Origin: Opeltia flavorubescens
Lineage: Eukaryota; Ascomycota; Lecanoromycetes; Teloschistales; Teloschistaceae
Assembly: GCA_000442125.1 (NCBI GenBank)
Contig: KE546968.1
Location: forward strand, 585,932 to 649,931
Length of the DNA stretch: 64,000 nt
Direction: 5' to 3'
The notes under the pieces are model-generated. The model was not told the DNA's origin and did not search any database. It worked only from the letters and a program-made list of their open reading frames with translations. Shown here piece by piece: positions 10,746-21,727 of the stretch. The translations under genes were made by a program, and so were the position numbers. Every line of letters starts with the position of its first letter. Within the stretch, counting starts at the first letter, position 1.

Positions 10746-13299
10746 ATGGATTCGCCTGATCGTATGAGTTGGACGCCTTCCTCATCAGTCAAGAAACGGA
10801 AACGCGACGAGTTCATTGAAACTTGTATTCATATTCGCATTCCAGGAGCTTATCCTGAAAGTCCAGGAGAAGGTATTAACTACTTACATGGTAGTCAGTA
10901 CATGGTAAGTCTTCTGTCGCAGTATGCATTTTCAGCTAATTGACTTCGAATAGATCTCTCCCACCCCGCCAGCCCGTATCAATCATCCTCGCTTGTCACC
11001 GGACGCTCAAGCACGCGGCGCAATGTTCAACAACGAGAATGTCCCAGCATCATTGCGACGTCTCTTCCAGATAGCTGCCAGCGTCGGATCTACCCTTCAA
11101 GCCATTTCATCATCCGCTGTCGACACCCTCGCCGGCCCTAGCGGTCGAGCTGCCCAATTCTTTCAAAATAACTGTGGCTCATTATACACCGCCGTCGAAG
11201 CAATTGGAAATACCGCAAAACGTCTCAAGCTGACTGTTCGCCGACAACCTGTTGACCAACCTGCAACTGCATCATCAGCTCAACCACCTTCAACACCTCC
11301 ACAACGAATCTCCCGATTTGTCAACAGGACGCCCACGCCTGCTTTTCGGACACAATCATCTATCCTACGTCAGACTCGTGACACAGGTTTCCGCAAGGTT
11401 AAAAAGACACTGCGATGGGTCGAAGACCAACAAATTATCAACGATGCATCGAACGATATGATCAGACATCAGACAGGTCAATTGTCATCTGCCTCCGACG
11501 ATCAGATCAATGAGCAACCAATACTAAATATCCACTTCTCTCGCGACTCCATACCTTATGAAGAACCCATGTTGGACGAATTCGAAATTCCTGAACCCTA
11601 TCTCTCCCCAATTCAAGACCGTCCTGAAGCTCGATCTTTCATTCCTACTTCTCCAGTACCGTTGATGTCTGGTGCTCTACCGTGTCCAGCAGACCAAGCT
11701 CTTGATCTGACGATATCATCCGTCGATGATCAAGATGCTCTACCATATCGGGCAGACGAAGGAACTGATCTGACGAATTCATTCATCGATAATCCAGAAA
11801 CTTTCTCTGAAAACTCTATCTGTTCTAGTTCGTTGCCGCACACCGACGATCCTAGTGAAATCTCATCTCTTCGATCATCTCAATATGTAGACTCAGTCAC
11901 ATCTTCGCTCTTAGTGGGTCTCGATGAAGAGGATCTCCTAGGTATCGAAACTCGTGAAGAAAAGAAAGCTCGTAAGAAGCAAGAAGCCAAAGAGGCTAAG
12001 GCACGTAAAAGGCAAGCAGACATGGAGGCATACGCAGAAATGACAGGCCGTGCAAAAGCCTTGCCCTCAGGTCATTTTTCCAGGCAGCTTCGTGCACTAT
12101 GTTCCACCGATCAGATTCCGAAACCACCGAAGAAGAGCGTGGCTTTCTACAACAGTCCCGGCACCAGTTTCCCAATAACTCTAATCAAAGAGTATAATAG
12201 TGAAGATGCACTCACTCCACCTATTCAACCTTACAACCGGGTTCCCATTTCTGGATTGCCTGCGACACCCTCGCTACGTCGATTGAAGAGCGTAGCAGTT
12301 AGCCCTCCCGTGACACCAGAGAACGTCGCCAGCAGTCTATCAAGTCTTGGGGTCTCCAGTCGACGATCATCTTCACGTCTTGACCAAATTGCTGCTGAAG
12401 AGCAAGTCAAGCGTGACCAAGCAGCTGCACTCGAGGCTAAAGAAGCTGAGAGAAAAGCTCAAGAAGAAGCAGCGCGAAGGGCAGCCGAGGAAGCACGAGA
12501 GGCTGAGGAACGCATCAGACTCGGGATCAGACGCATGCCAAGACGTGCAGTCATTGAACCACTTACCGCTTCCTGGGAAGATCAAGTCGCTCGCGCGATG
12601 CAGACAGGATCCCTTCAGAGAGAAGTTGCCAGAACCTCCACGGGTGAAATCATCAAGCGGAGGGATTTTGGTTACGTATTGCCACAAGACGGCATTGATG
12701 ATCCAGCTGGTTGGTTGAATGACACAATGATCACCGCTTACCTCCAGGCTGTCGTCGACTACGGTCAAACCATGAGAGGCGTGAGACGAGGCACATTGCC
12801 CAAGATCCACGCTTTCAGTACATTTTTCTATACAAACCTAACTACCAAAGGCTACGAAAGTGTCCGACGCTGGGCCACAAGAGCCAAGTTTGGCGGCAAA
12901 GATCTCCTCGACATGGAGAAAATTTTTATCCCCATCAATAAAGGTGGGAACCACTGGGTTCTTGCTCACATCAACCCTCAAACGAAGACAATTGAATACT
13001 TCGACTCCTTCCACGGATCCGCAAGATCCGTCTTCGACAACATCAAGGTCTGGCTGAAAGCCGAGCTTCGAGATGCCTTTGTCGATTCCGAGTGGACTCT
13101 CTCGCAGAATGGTGGACCAACACAGAGCAATGGATCGGATTGCGGCGTTTTCTGTGCTACTACTGCGAAGATGATCGTCCTCGGCGTCGACCCAAAGGCC
13201 TTCTCAGCCGACGATATACCGACACAACGAAGACGAATGCTTGCAGAGATAATGAATGGGGGGTTTTCGGGGGACTTTGTCCCGAGTGTTGAGTTTTAG
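10746..13299 (+). CDS. ULP1: Ulp1-type SUMO protease (C48 family)
   Basis: Two exons, 10746-10904 and 10954-13299, encode 834 aa. Ulp1 proteases mature the SUMO precursor and remove SUMO from conjugates, usually at the nuclear pore. The C-terminal 210 residues form the C48 domain: WLNDTMITAYLQ, GNHWVLAH with His720, YFDSFHG with Asp737, the oxyanion Gln777 in GGPTQSN, and the catalytic Cys783 in GSDCGVF. The full triad is therefore present. Residues 370-430 and 520-590 hold long Lys/Glu/Ala-rich helices likely to form coiled coils. The N-terminal 350 residues are disordered, as in yeast Ulp1, where this part directs pore binding. The start ATG gives a basic KKRKRDE motif near residue 17, a plausible nuclear signal. 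Ulp2 is less likely because the protease domain lies at the extreme C-terminus. Confidence 0.93.
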
Positions 13300-13662
13300 T
13301 GTATTGGTAAGTGAATTGAGGCGTTTGGGTACACAGGAGTCGTTGTTATGGGTATCGGGGTGTCCGTTTACGTTATTAATGAATTCAACGACGTTTCCTT
13401 ATGTTTTGGCAGGGAGGCACTCGCGTAAGCGCTGGAGATACCCCTTGGATTCGCTGGCTTTTTTGTACAATAACACTAGGCTTTTACTTGCCTATTATAC
13501 TGTATAGCAATCGACATAACGATTGCAATGTGCTCTGTTCATGCATATGTGATCGTACAACTCCATAACCTAGATCATATCATATGACATGCCATGGCAA
13601 ATGTTATTGGAAGACTGCAACAGAGGTATCATTGATTAAGTCATGCAAGATATCATACACTA
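13300..13662. other. Convergent intergenic region ULP1/ATG18
   Basis: 363 bp between two stop codons facing each other. It holds the 3' UTRs and polyadenylation regions of both genes. AT-rich around 13540-13660. No gene or repeat was seen. Confidence 0.5.
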
Positions 13663-15335
13663 TCATTCCTCCATAACACTACTACCCATACGTTCCCCCT
13701 CGGCCCCAACCTCGTAGACCTTGACCAGTTTCCCCTCACCGCCTTGCTCCAGGTCAATCCAAAATACATAAAATCTCCCTTCGTTCGTGACGACCATGAC
13801 TTGCGGACTGTTGTTACTCATCGCTACTACGCTCTTCAACGGCGCTGTGGAACCTAAGCCACTGCCCGTCGTTTGCCCTCCACTACCACCACCACCCCCT
13901 CCTCCCATTCCTCCCCCTTGCCCCGAAGGCGAGGATCCCGCTTTCGGTATCTTTAACCATGCAAAATCCCTTGTTGGTTCCCACATCTCCGACACGGCGG
14001 ATGGGAGGTAAGCGCCTACTGATGCGGCAAACGTAGTGCCTACGTTTTGTGACGTCCGCCTGATCATACCTAGTAGTGTGCCGTTATGTTTCCGCTGAGA
14101 AGCAGGGATGGATGCAGAAGTCGAGTCTCCGCCATTGCTGATGGTGCGGGAGAGGTCTGTTTGGGAATCGTTGCTTGGTGCTGGACTTCCGTTATCGTCG
14201 TCACCTTCTTCGCGGATGGCTTTGCTGTGGGAGGAGTGGGAGGAGCGGGGTCGGAGGGTGCTGCTGTCAATGCTGTCTTTTCGTTTCGCGGTGTCTGTGG
14301 GTTGAGAAGATGATGAGTGGGTTGTAAGTTTGAAGATATGGACGGTGTCGCTTGCGGAGCTGACGCAGAGGAGGGTGCTTGTGGCGTTGAAGGCCATGCT
14401 GTTGATGCGGGAGGGCATGCTGCCGCGGCGGAACTGGAAGAGTTTCTTAGCCGAGGGGACGGCGAAGACGCGGATTATGGTTCCTTTGTCGGAAGCGGTG
14501 GCGAGGAGGGTGCCAGTGTTGTTAAGGGTGATGCAGGAGAGCGGGGAGCGGTGGGCTTCGGCTACGTTGATGGCTTCAAGTTTGAGGGCGTCGAAGAGGA
14601 GGACGTCGCCGGTCGTTGGGGGAATGTGGGAAGATGTCGGCGGGGCGTGAGGCGCGTGGGAAGGCGTCAGGTTTGAAGGGGGAGACTTCTGGGGTAGAGG
14701 GTATGCGAGATAACAGGATTCCGACGATGGCGAGAGGGCGACAATTGCTGGAGTTTGTAAGAATAGCGAAAAATCAGATTTGATAGGTCACCGACCGTTA
14801 GGATTTGGCGAAGTCTCGATTGTATGGAGCAGTTTCATATTGCTAATGTCGTACAAATAGATTTGGTCTTCCAGCACCACGACCAGCCGTTTCCGATTTA
14901 GTCGCACCGCAAGGACAGTTGTGGGGAAGGTGAGCTCGCATATTGTTGATTGTCTCTGTTCCAATGCAATTAGCCTCCGTATACCCCTTCCGCAGTTCTT
15001 TGGCTTTGCATAGTGGGGCCAGGTTCATTGAAGACTCCGTAGACTTCGGCATGGTTCGTGATCACGGGTGTGAGTACCTTTGTGTTCGTAATTTGTAGTC
15101 TCCGAGGGGAAAGGATGAGGGCGACCAAGGAGGTAGAAAAGAGCATTTCCAGCAACGCTATGTCGCCTTGTTTGGTCTCGAAACATTTTGAGAAGGGATC
15201 GGTGGTATATATGCGGAAACCTCGAGTCGTGCCTGGATATCGCATTAGCCTCAGAGCTCTAAGAATATCAAGGGCTGCTGAACCAATGGCTAAATGGCTA
15301 TGATCCTGGTTAAAAGTCACAAAGTTCATTGACAT
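13663..15335 (-). CDS. ATG18: Autophagy protein Atg18 (PROPPIN beta-propeller)
   Basis: Four exons, 15335-15284, 15232-15078, 14955-14796 and 14747-13663, encode 483 aa. Atg18 binds PI3P and PI(3,5)P2 through a seven-bladed propeller, acts with Atg2 at the phagophore, and also serves vacuole homeostasis. The start [18 protein letters not shown] and the blade motifs [25 protein letters not shown] and [14 protein letters not shown] are typical. The lipid-binding signature FRRG sits at about residues 228-231 ([17 protein letters not shown]). After it comes a long Ser-rich insert (about 265-340) followed by a Leu/Phe-containing helix region, matching the membrane-inserting loop of blade 6. A run of glycines around residues 397-414 is an unusual expansion. 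The MSMNF start was chosen because it is the first in-frame ATG. The gene is divergent from TYW4. Confidence 0.94.
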
Positions 15336-15784
15336 CGTGGGCAAGCATCGGGTATTTCACACAGCAGGAAGTAGAGGAGTTTGAAGAGTCTAGGTCATTT
15401 GATAGCCTGGAATATGAATCTCCGTCGAGACACTATACCAGGCGGGTCCACGACTCATCATCAAGGAGATTGCACAACGGGATGGATGCCTATTCGTTAA
15501 GTTGTTTGCGAACCCATCCTTCGAGGACTATTTGGCATGTGACGTACATCCTCGGCTGTTTCAGCCCTGAGGTTTCGGGGCCGAGAGGCTCTCGTTTACA
15601 CTATTTTGCCTGTCTACTCCTGGCATGGCATGAATATTGCTGAACACCATGGCTCTCCAGCACCGCAACGCTTCCCGTTTGATAGCCAGGGATACTTTTG
15701 AGAGAACAAAGTATGATCCTTAGTTCCAAGTTGCCGGAATCAATGTCCGGGGCTACAAGGACTCTCTAAAGGATTTCAGCTCTC
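15336..15784. promoter_or_regulatory. Divergent promoter region ATG18/TYW4
   Basis: 449 bp between the start codons of ATG18 (minus) and TYW4 (plus), so both promoters must lie here. No particular site could be assigned. Confidence 0.5.
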
Positions 15785-18700
15785 ATGGATCAACCTGTTG
15801 AAAGTACAGAGGTACCGAACATGGCTATCGGTACGACCATGGAGAACAAGAAAGACCCTGCCAAGTCGGAGTGGGACTCGATGAATCGGAAAAATCGCGT
15901 GACAGCGAATATTGCAGCATCAAACAAGAAAAACAGTCTGTCCCAGATGCATCATAGAGACGAGAAAGTCATGGAGGTAGAGGATATTCATTTTCCAATC
16001 TTTTGCTCTACATTGACCCTTTAAGACCAACAATAGCAGTATTGTTAGCAAGCGGAGCGTAGAGAGACTTTATTTCCCAAAACCTCACTTCTTTCAGTAC
16101 TTCGTCAAAAAGCCAATGCAGAGATCTCCTTTGATCAACAGAGGCTATTGGTTTCGAATGCATGTTATTCAGAATGCAATTCGTGACTTCCTAGATCAAC
16201 CAACCGAGAAGCATAGGATTGTTGTAAATCTTGGCTGTGGCTAGTAAGTAAGATTCTACAGTCTTTTATGCGGCTTTGTGTTGGTCTGAGCAATCGTGTA
16301 GCGACCCTGGGTTGTTTCAATGGATCGCTCGAGGGTATGGAGATGGCGTCACTTTCGTTGACGTTGACTACCCTGAGCTGATGTCAAAAAAGCGAGATGT
16401 CATCATGCAACATCATGAACTTGAACGATTAATTGGTCCTGTCCGAAGCGATGCAGGCGATCCCGCAATATTAGTCTCGAGCGAGAGATATATAGCTGCC
16501 GGGTGCGATCTCCGCGATTCCAAGAAGCTCGAGAAGATTCTTGGAAAGAATCTGGAAATGGCTAACTGCTTGGTGCTCTGCGTCGCCGAAGTCTCTGTCA
16601 CTTACATGGACGTTGACGCAGCAGATGATTTGATCAGGTGGGCAGCACAATATGATAATGGTATATTCTCATGATTGTTGTCTATGTACAAGAATGTCAA
16701 GGCTGACCCAAAGAAGTACAATTCTGTATGTTGGAGCAATGTCTCCCTGATGGAGACAATCATCCCTTTGCCAAGAAAATGCTCCAGCATTTCGAGAAAC
16801 TGAGGAGCCCTCTCAGATGCATACAGATGTACCCTACAATCGAAGATCAAGAGGCTCGCTTTTTACACGCCGGATTTGCTTCTGCTCATGCTCGGACATT
16901 GTGGAACCTCTGGCAGGATGACTCGACCTTTGCCTCTCCAGACTCGAGATTCAATTTGAATAATGTGGAGCCGTTCGATGAATGGGAGGAGTTCGCTCTT
17001 TTCTGTTCACACTACTTCCTTCTCAAGGCTTCGAAAGGTCATCGTGAGCCACGGTCCAACCTTGAGCCAAGCTTCATACATAGTTTACGATCAGCAAAGC
17101 CGCGCTGTTATGCAGATTCGGAAAAAGAAGGCGTTACCTTAACAGTCACGTCTTCACCAAATGACAGACGATGTCGGCGGTTCGGCGCAATAATTCAGTA
17201 CTCAGAGCATACTATCGGCTTGTATGGCGGCGTAGGCAGCAGAGGTCGAATGCAGGATACAGACCAGTACCGAATGTCCGGATGCAAAGCCCAACGTCAA
17301 AGGCTGCCTAACCCGCCCAATCTTGTAACAGCCAGGGTTTGTCATACCATCACTCACCTTCAAGACGACAAAGATCTCTTGGTTGGAGGAAGAACCTCAC
17401 CGGATGAAGCCTTGAAAGGGTGCTGGCTTCGCTCATCTGACCGATGGAGCGCTGTCGACGACCTTCCGGTTCCGCTTTACCGCCATTGTGCAACGGCCGT
17501 GATGATTGGGAGGGACAACAAAGATGTTGGCGTCCTCGTGTTTGGGGGACGGACGAAGGGAGGCCGATCAGTGAACCAATGGTTTCTGTGGCAAGAGTCA
17601 CGAGGTTGGTCTGAGGTGCAGAGACAGGGACCGAATGAAGCTGGGTATAGGTTTGGTGCAGCAATCGTGGCCACTCATGATTGTAAAGGCCTTCTATTCG
17701 GAGGTATGACGGAGGATGGTCTACTTTGTGACGTGACCTGGGAATGGAGCATAGTCTATACGAGCTCCGCCGGTTTCTTAGTACAGCTTGAACCTCGAAG
17801 TAACATTCAAATTCCGCCACGAATGGGTGCTTGTCTTCTTTCGTCCCCTGCGGGTCTACTGTTGATTGGAGGGATTTCTCCGTCTCTGATTCCGAAAAAT
17901 GAAGAAATGCTCTGCCTGTCGGATAGGAACAGCGAGGAGACTGGAGCTCTGCAGAAGTACACGACTAGTCCACTTACTGTAGACTATGGCATCTCACGAC
18001 CATTACTTGTTGGACATGCCGCTTGTAGCTCAGGAGGTACAGTGCTTGTCGTCGGCGGAGGGGCTGTTTGCTTTTCCTTTGGTCAGTCATTGTGTAAGAT
18101 ACTACCAAACTATCATTGGATATTGATTAAGCCCTAGGTGCACACTGGAACCAGGATGTGTGGACGATACACTGCACAGACGACAGCAAAGATAGCAACA
18201 AAGCTCAAAAATGGACTGCCGACGACGATGAACCGCTCGATGATCTATGTGAATTGGAAGATTCAAAGGTGTCTACATCCAATATAGCTGTGTCAGAAGA
18301 TATCCTTCGCGTGAAAATTGATACTGCCAAAGAATTCGATCGCCTCATTGCTCAAGGAAGAGCCTTCGTCATAGAAGGCTTGGACATCGGCACATGTACA
18401 GACAATTGGACAGTGGATGAGCTTACAAGGAAGATCGGTTCAAACCGCATGGTGAGATATTTTCATGATCGCGGCCAAATTCCACAACTAAGTAGCATAG
18501 GTCACGGTGCATGAAGCCCAGGACGGCCATATGAACTTCCAGCGAAAGAACTTTAGCTACGTGAAGAAACACTTTGGAGAATTCATTCAGGAGGCTTCGA
18601 GCGGGTCTAGACAGTACTTGAGAAGTCTGGCGGCGGAAAAGCCAGCAGACCAACCAGCTTGCTTTTATGACGACTTTCCCTGTCTTAAGGAAGACTTTCG

Positions 18701-19314
18701 CCTTCCAGTGCAGCTCGGGACAGTGTCCCGCAACCATTATAGCTCCCCATTACGGATTTCTGGGCGAGTGAATATGTGGTTGCATTATGATGTGAAAAGT
18801 AGTGTCCGTAATATGGAGAAGAGTAACGCTGATATTTCCATAGGTTATGGCTAATGTACTTTGCCAAGTATCTGGCAGTAAAGTTCTAGCACTGTATCCA
18901 CCAAGCGACGCTCTTCATTTCCGGATCCCGCCTGGCTCATCTAGCTCGCCTGTAAATGTCTGGGCACACGATACCGAGGGGCGTGGCATCATCAATAGTC
19001 ACCGTCCATATATCAGAGCAGAGCTCAACAGCGGGGACATTCTTTATATCCCTCCTCTATGGTTGCACACAGCGTCTCCATCAGGGAACCTGAGTATCGC
19101 GATCAATGTCTTCTTCAAGAGCCTGAAGACCGGCTATTCAGCAGGGAGAGACGTGTACGGTAGCCGGGACTTGCAAGCGTATGAGAATGGGAGGAAAGGA
19201 ATCGAAAAAGTTGTGAAATCATTCGATCACTTGCCAGAGGATATCGGAAGCGCTTATCTAGAACGTCTGGCAGACGAATTGAAAGAAAAAGCAATGGCGT
19301 TACGAAAACCTTAG
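15785..19314 (+). CDS. PPM2: tRNA wybutosine-synthesizing protein 4 (LCMT-Kelch-JmjC)
   Basis: Seven exons: 15785-15976, 16026-16243, 16302-16660, 16714-18081, 18138-18451, 18501-18791 and 18844-19314, encoding 1006 aa. TYW4/Ppm2 carries out the last methylation and methoxycarbonylation steps of wybutosine at position 37 of tRNA-Phe. Residues 65-360 are the leucine-carboxyl-methyltransferase fold: [19 protein letters not shown], the SAM motif VNLGCGYDP (across intron 2) and [16 protein letters not shown]. Residues 470-680 are Kelch repeats ([30 protein letters not shown]). The C-terminal JmjC domain keeps its iron ligands in WLHYD (His848, Asp850) and LWLHTASP (His925). Domain order and length match fungal orthologues. 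Exon 1 encodes a low-complexity leader, and its ATG is the least certain point. The stop overlaps that of the convergent secreted-protein gene. Confidence 0.95.
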
Positions 19315-20001
19315 TCGTGGCTCAACGGACGCTTAAGGGGTGGGTCCGCATCCAACATGATATGGCCCATGCCCAGCTTTTTCTGCTGAGAACCCATCCC
19401 TGGATATTTCCATATCTCGAAGCTAACCTCCTCGGCCTTGTACTGCCGGGTCCAAAGTCGGAGCAAGCGGAAAATTGGCAAAAGATCTCCGTAATCCATG
19501 TTCTGGTCCTGAGGTTCAATAAACAATCCAACCTCCTCGACTGGATGGGTCCATTTTAAAAATTCTTCTTGTATAGGCTGGTGTTCGAGGCTTGGATTTT
19601 CATTAATCCGTGCAGTCACTGCTTGCGTTGCTTGTATAACAACCTGATTTACGACATAGGCGAGTAAGACAAGTATATGTTCGTAGCCAACGAAGACAAT
19701 TCCAAGGGGGCTGTGCGACATGTGGAATTCGAAGCGTGCATTTGGACCACTACCAGGCATGGGGATCAAGTTGGAACTGCGTTATTAGAATCAGCATATG
19801 TTTCTAGGCTATGCAGGACGTTTGGTACGGGCTGTTCTTTGACCTTGGTGGATCTGGAAGAGCTACATTGCACCCTGGCTGTGACAGCGTCTGTCCAGGG
19901 CTAGGACTACAGGGAAGCACTGGGATACTGGCTGCCAGACTAGAGCTCAGGAACAATGGAAGAATGATTGCGACTAGCGCCGTATAGTGATACATAGCCA
20001 T
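19311..20001 (-). CDS. Small putative secreted protein, 215 aa
   Basis: Two exons, 20001-19820 and 19776-19311, separated by a 43-nt intron with a CTAAT branch site. The N-terminus MAMYHYTALVAIILPLFLSS followed by SLAASIP is a clear signal peptide with likely cleavage near residue 25. The mature part has a Cys-containing Pro-rich start and then a region with FHMSHSPLGIVFVGYEHILV and LLAYVVNQVVIQATQ, which is helical and hydrophobic but too short for a second certain membrane span. I recognise no named domain. It resembles fungal secreted proteins of unknown function. Its stop (TAA on the minus strand) overlaps the TYW4 stop by shared bases. A farther in-frame upstream start without ATG was rejected because the signal peptide begins at this ATG. 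Confidence 0.75.
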
Positions 20002-21727
20002 TTCACGCGACATACCTCCCAGAACTGGGATGAGGGTGACAGAACCTTTAAAGGCAGTAGCTGACAAGTCTTGCCTCTCTCGTCGCCCGTAGCCATACTC
20101 CTGTATGCGATTTGCGACACGCTCATAGAAATCGCATTTTATGATCGAGGAGGACAGAGTCACATGTAGCCCATTGCTCTGATACTTGCCGCGCCCTTCC
20201 TTGCTTTAAGATGGATCTCACAGAAACCTTCTATCCTATTTCTGAAGAATGATGGAAAGGTTTCGAAGATACGCAAGTGTATTGGAGCATTCAGTATTCA
20301 GTTGAAGACAAATGCGTCATTTAAATCGAAGAAATGCTTATAGCCGACCCGAGAAAGCGTTACTCTTCCGACAATGCCAAATAGACGGGCCCGACGAGAT
20401 GTTATGGAGGCACATAATAGCGCGTCATCGATTTAGATGTTGTATTTCCGTAGATTGCCACAGTAGGTGAATATAGGAGACCGCAGATTCGATAAAGCCA
20501 TGTATAGGTGCCGCCTCATTTTGATTGAGATCCCAATTTCCCGATAGATTTGCCTGTAAAAATCTTGTGACAGGGCTTTAAGACATATCAATCTTAACCA
20601 ATATTGTCTTCAATCCTTGCTCCTTTCCTTGCGAGAGCCTGTATGTTGAAGCGTCTTATACAGAATGAGGTAAGCGACCATGGGCAAGGAAACTCAAGCC
20701 GTTGAAGTGCGGCTAGCTGAATCTCTGTCGAGAAACTTGCAGACGAATGTATGTCTTGACTGTGCAAGCGAGCCACACTCCCTCCCTCTTTTTCTGTACG
20801 AGCTCATTGTGAGGGTAATGGTGTGATCCTCGGTTTCTTTTCAGTGGTCGAAAACAGTTGCTACTGCACCGTCGATGGATAATCCCAGTGAAGCTGCCAA
20901 CGGATTTGTTCCCGCTCCCGTTGACTGGTGTACCGGCAGGCTTGCCATCCCCAATCCAGCATCAATCTGTCGGCAGCCCGCTTCATGCATGAATTAGCCT
21001 CCTGGAGGTCGCGTGGTGGCTCTTGGCCCGAGCTCTGCTTCTTTATGCAGACTGCTCTTGAGCACGATATTGAAGACTTTTTACGTACGGATTGACTGCT
21101 GCATTCCACAGGTACTGTCTCATTGGAAAATTGACCTGTTCACTTCCTCGCAGCTAATTTTGGGAAGTCGAACGTTGAAGGATCGACAGGATCGACACTA
21201 GTGTTCAGACTAATGCAGGGAAGGTGGGGCAGTGCGGGGCACATCTTTGAAAGATATCTCTGTGAAAAAGACCGCCGCAGGAAGGAGCGCTTTTGTCCGA
21301 ATTTCTGACCAGAAATCATCTCACCCTCGCTCGTGCTCTCAGAAAGTTCTTTGCACTGCCAGGTATCATCACGGATTTCTGGCAACGATGCTGTTGCTAT
21401 TTACACAGCCGAACAGAACCTATTGCACAAGGGTACGTATCTCTTCTTCATACACAGCTTCCTCCCTGGAGCTACCCTCGCTCCGATAACACTTCGACGT
21501 GCTGACTCCCCTTTCTAGCATTGCTAGCAGCCATTCTGGATCAAACAGATTCGACCATTTTAGCATTACCTTCTCAATGTAGGACGGGCTGGTCCCTCCT
21601 GGCTCAGCCAGATCTATGAGCGGCAACTCCGAGGGCCTTCTCTGCAGCTTCGAAAGGAGATTATCATTTCATTCAAAAAGAGACTGCCAATTGCCAACGC
21701 TACTTCCGCCTCAAGCAGCTGCCAACC
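20002..21727. other. Intergenic region between secreted protein and PPS1 genes
   Basis: 1.7 kb between two divergent genes. Short ORFs on both strands (for example 20861-21109 minus) lack protein-like composition. Sequence close to the right end (21640-21727) is a plausible PPS1 leader. No repeat, RNA gene or element was recognised. Confidence 0.5.

Noticed and set aside
14317-14676. Plus-strand ORFs of 106-119 codons antisense to ATG18
   Set aside because: Gly/Val/Glu-rich shadows of the C-rich coding strand of ATG18; no motifs of their own.
20861-21385. Minus-strand ORFs between the secreted-protein and PPS1 genes
   Set aside because: No motifs, poor composition and no splice partners.
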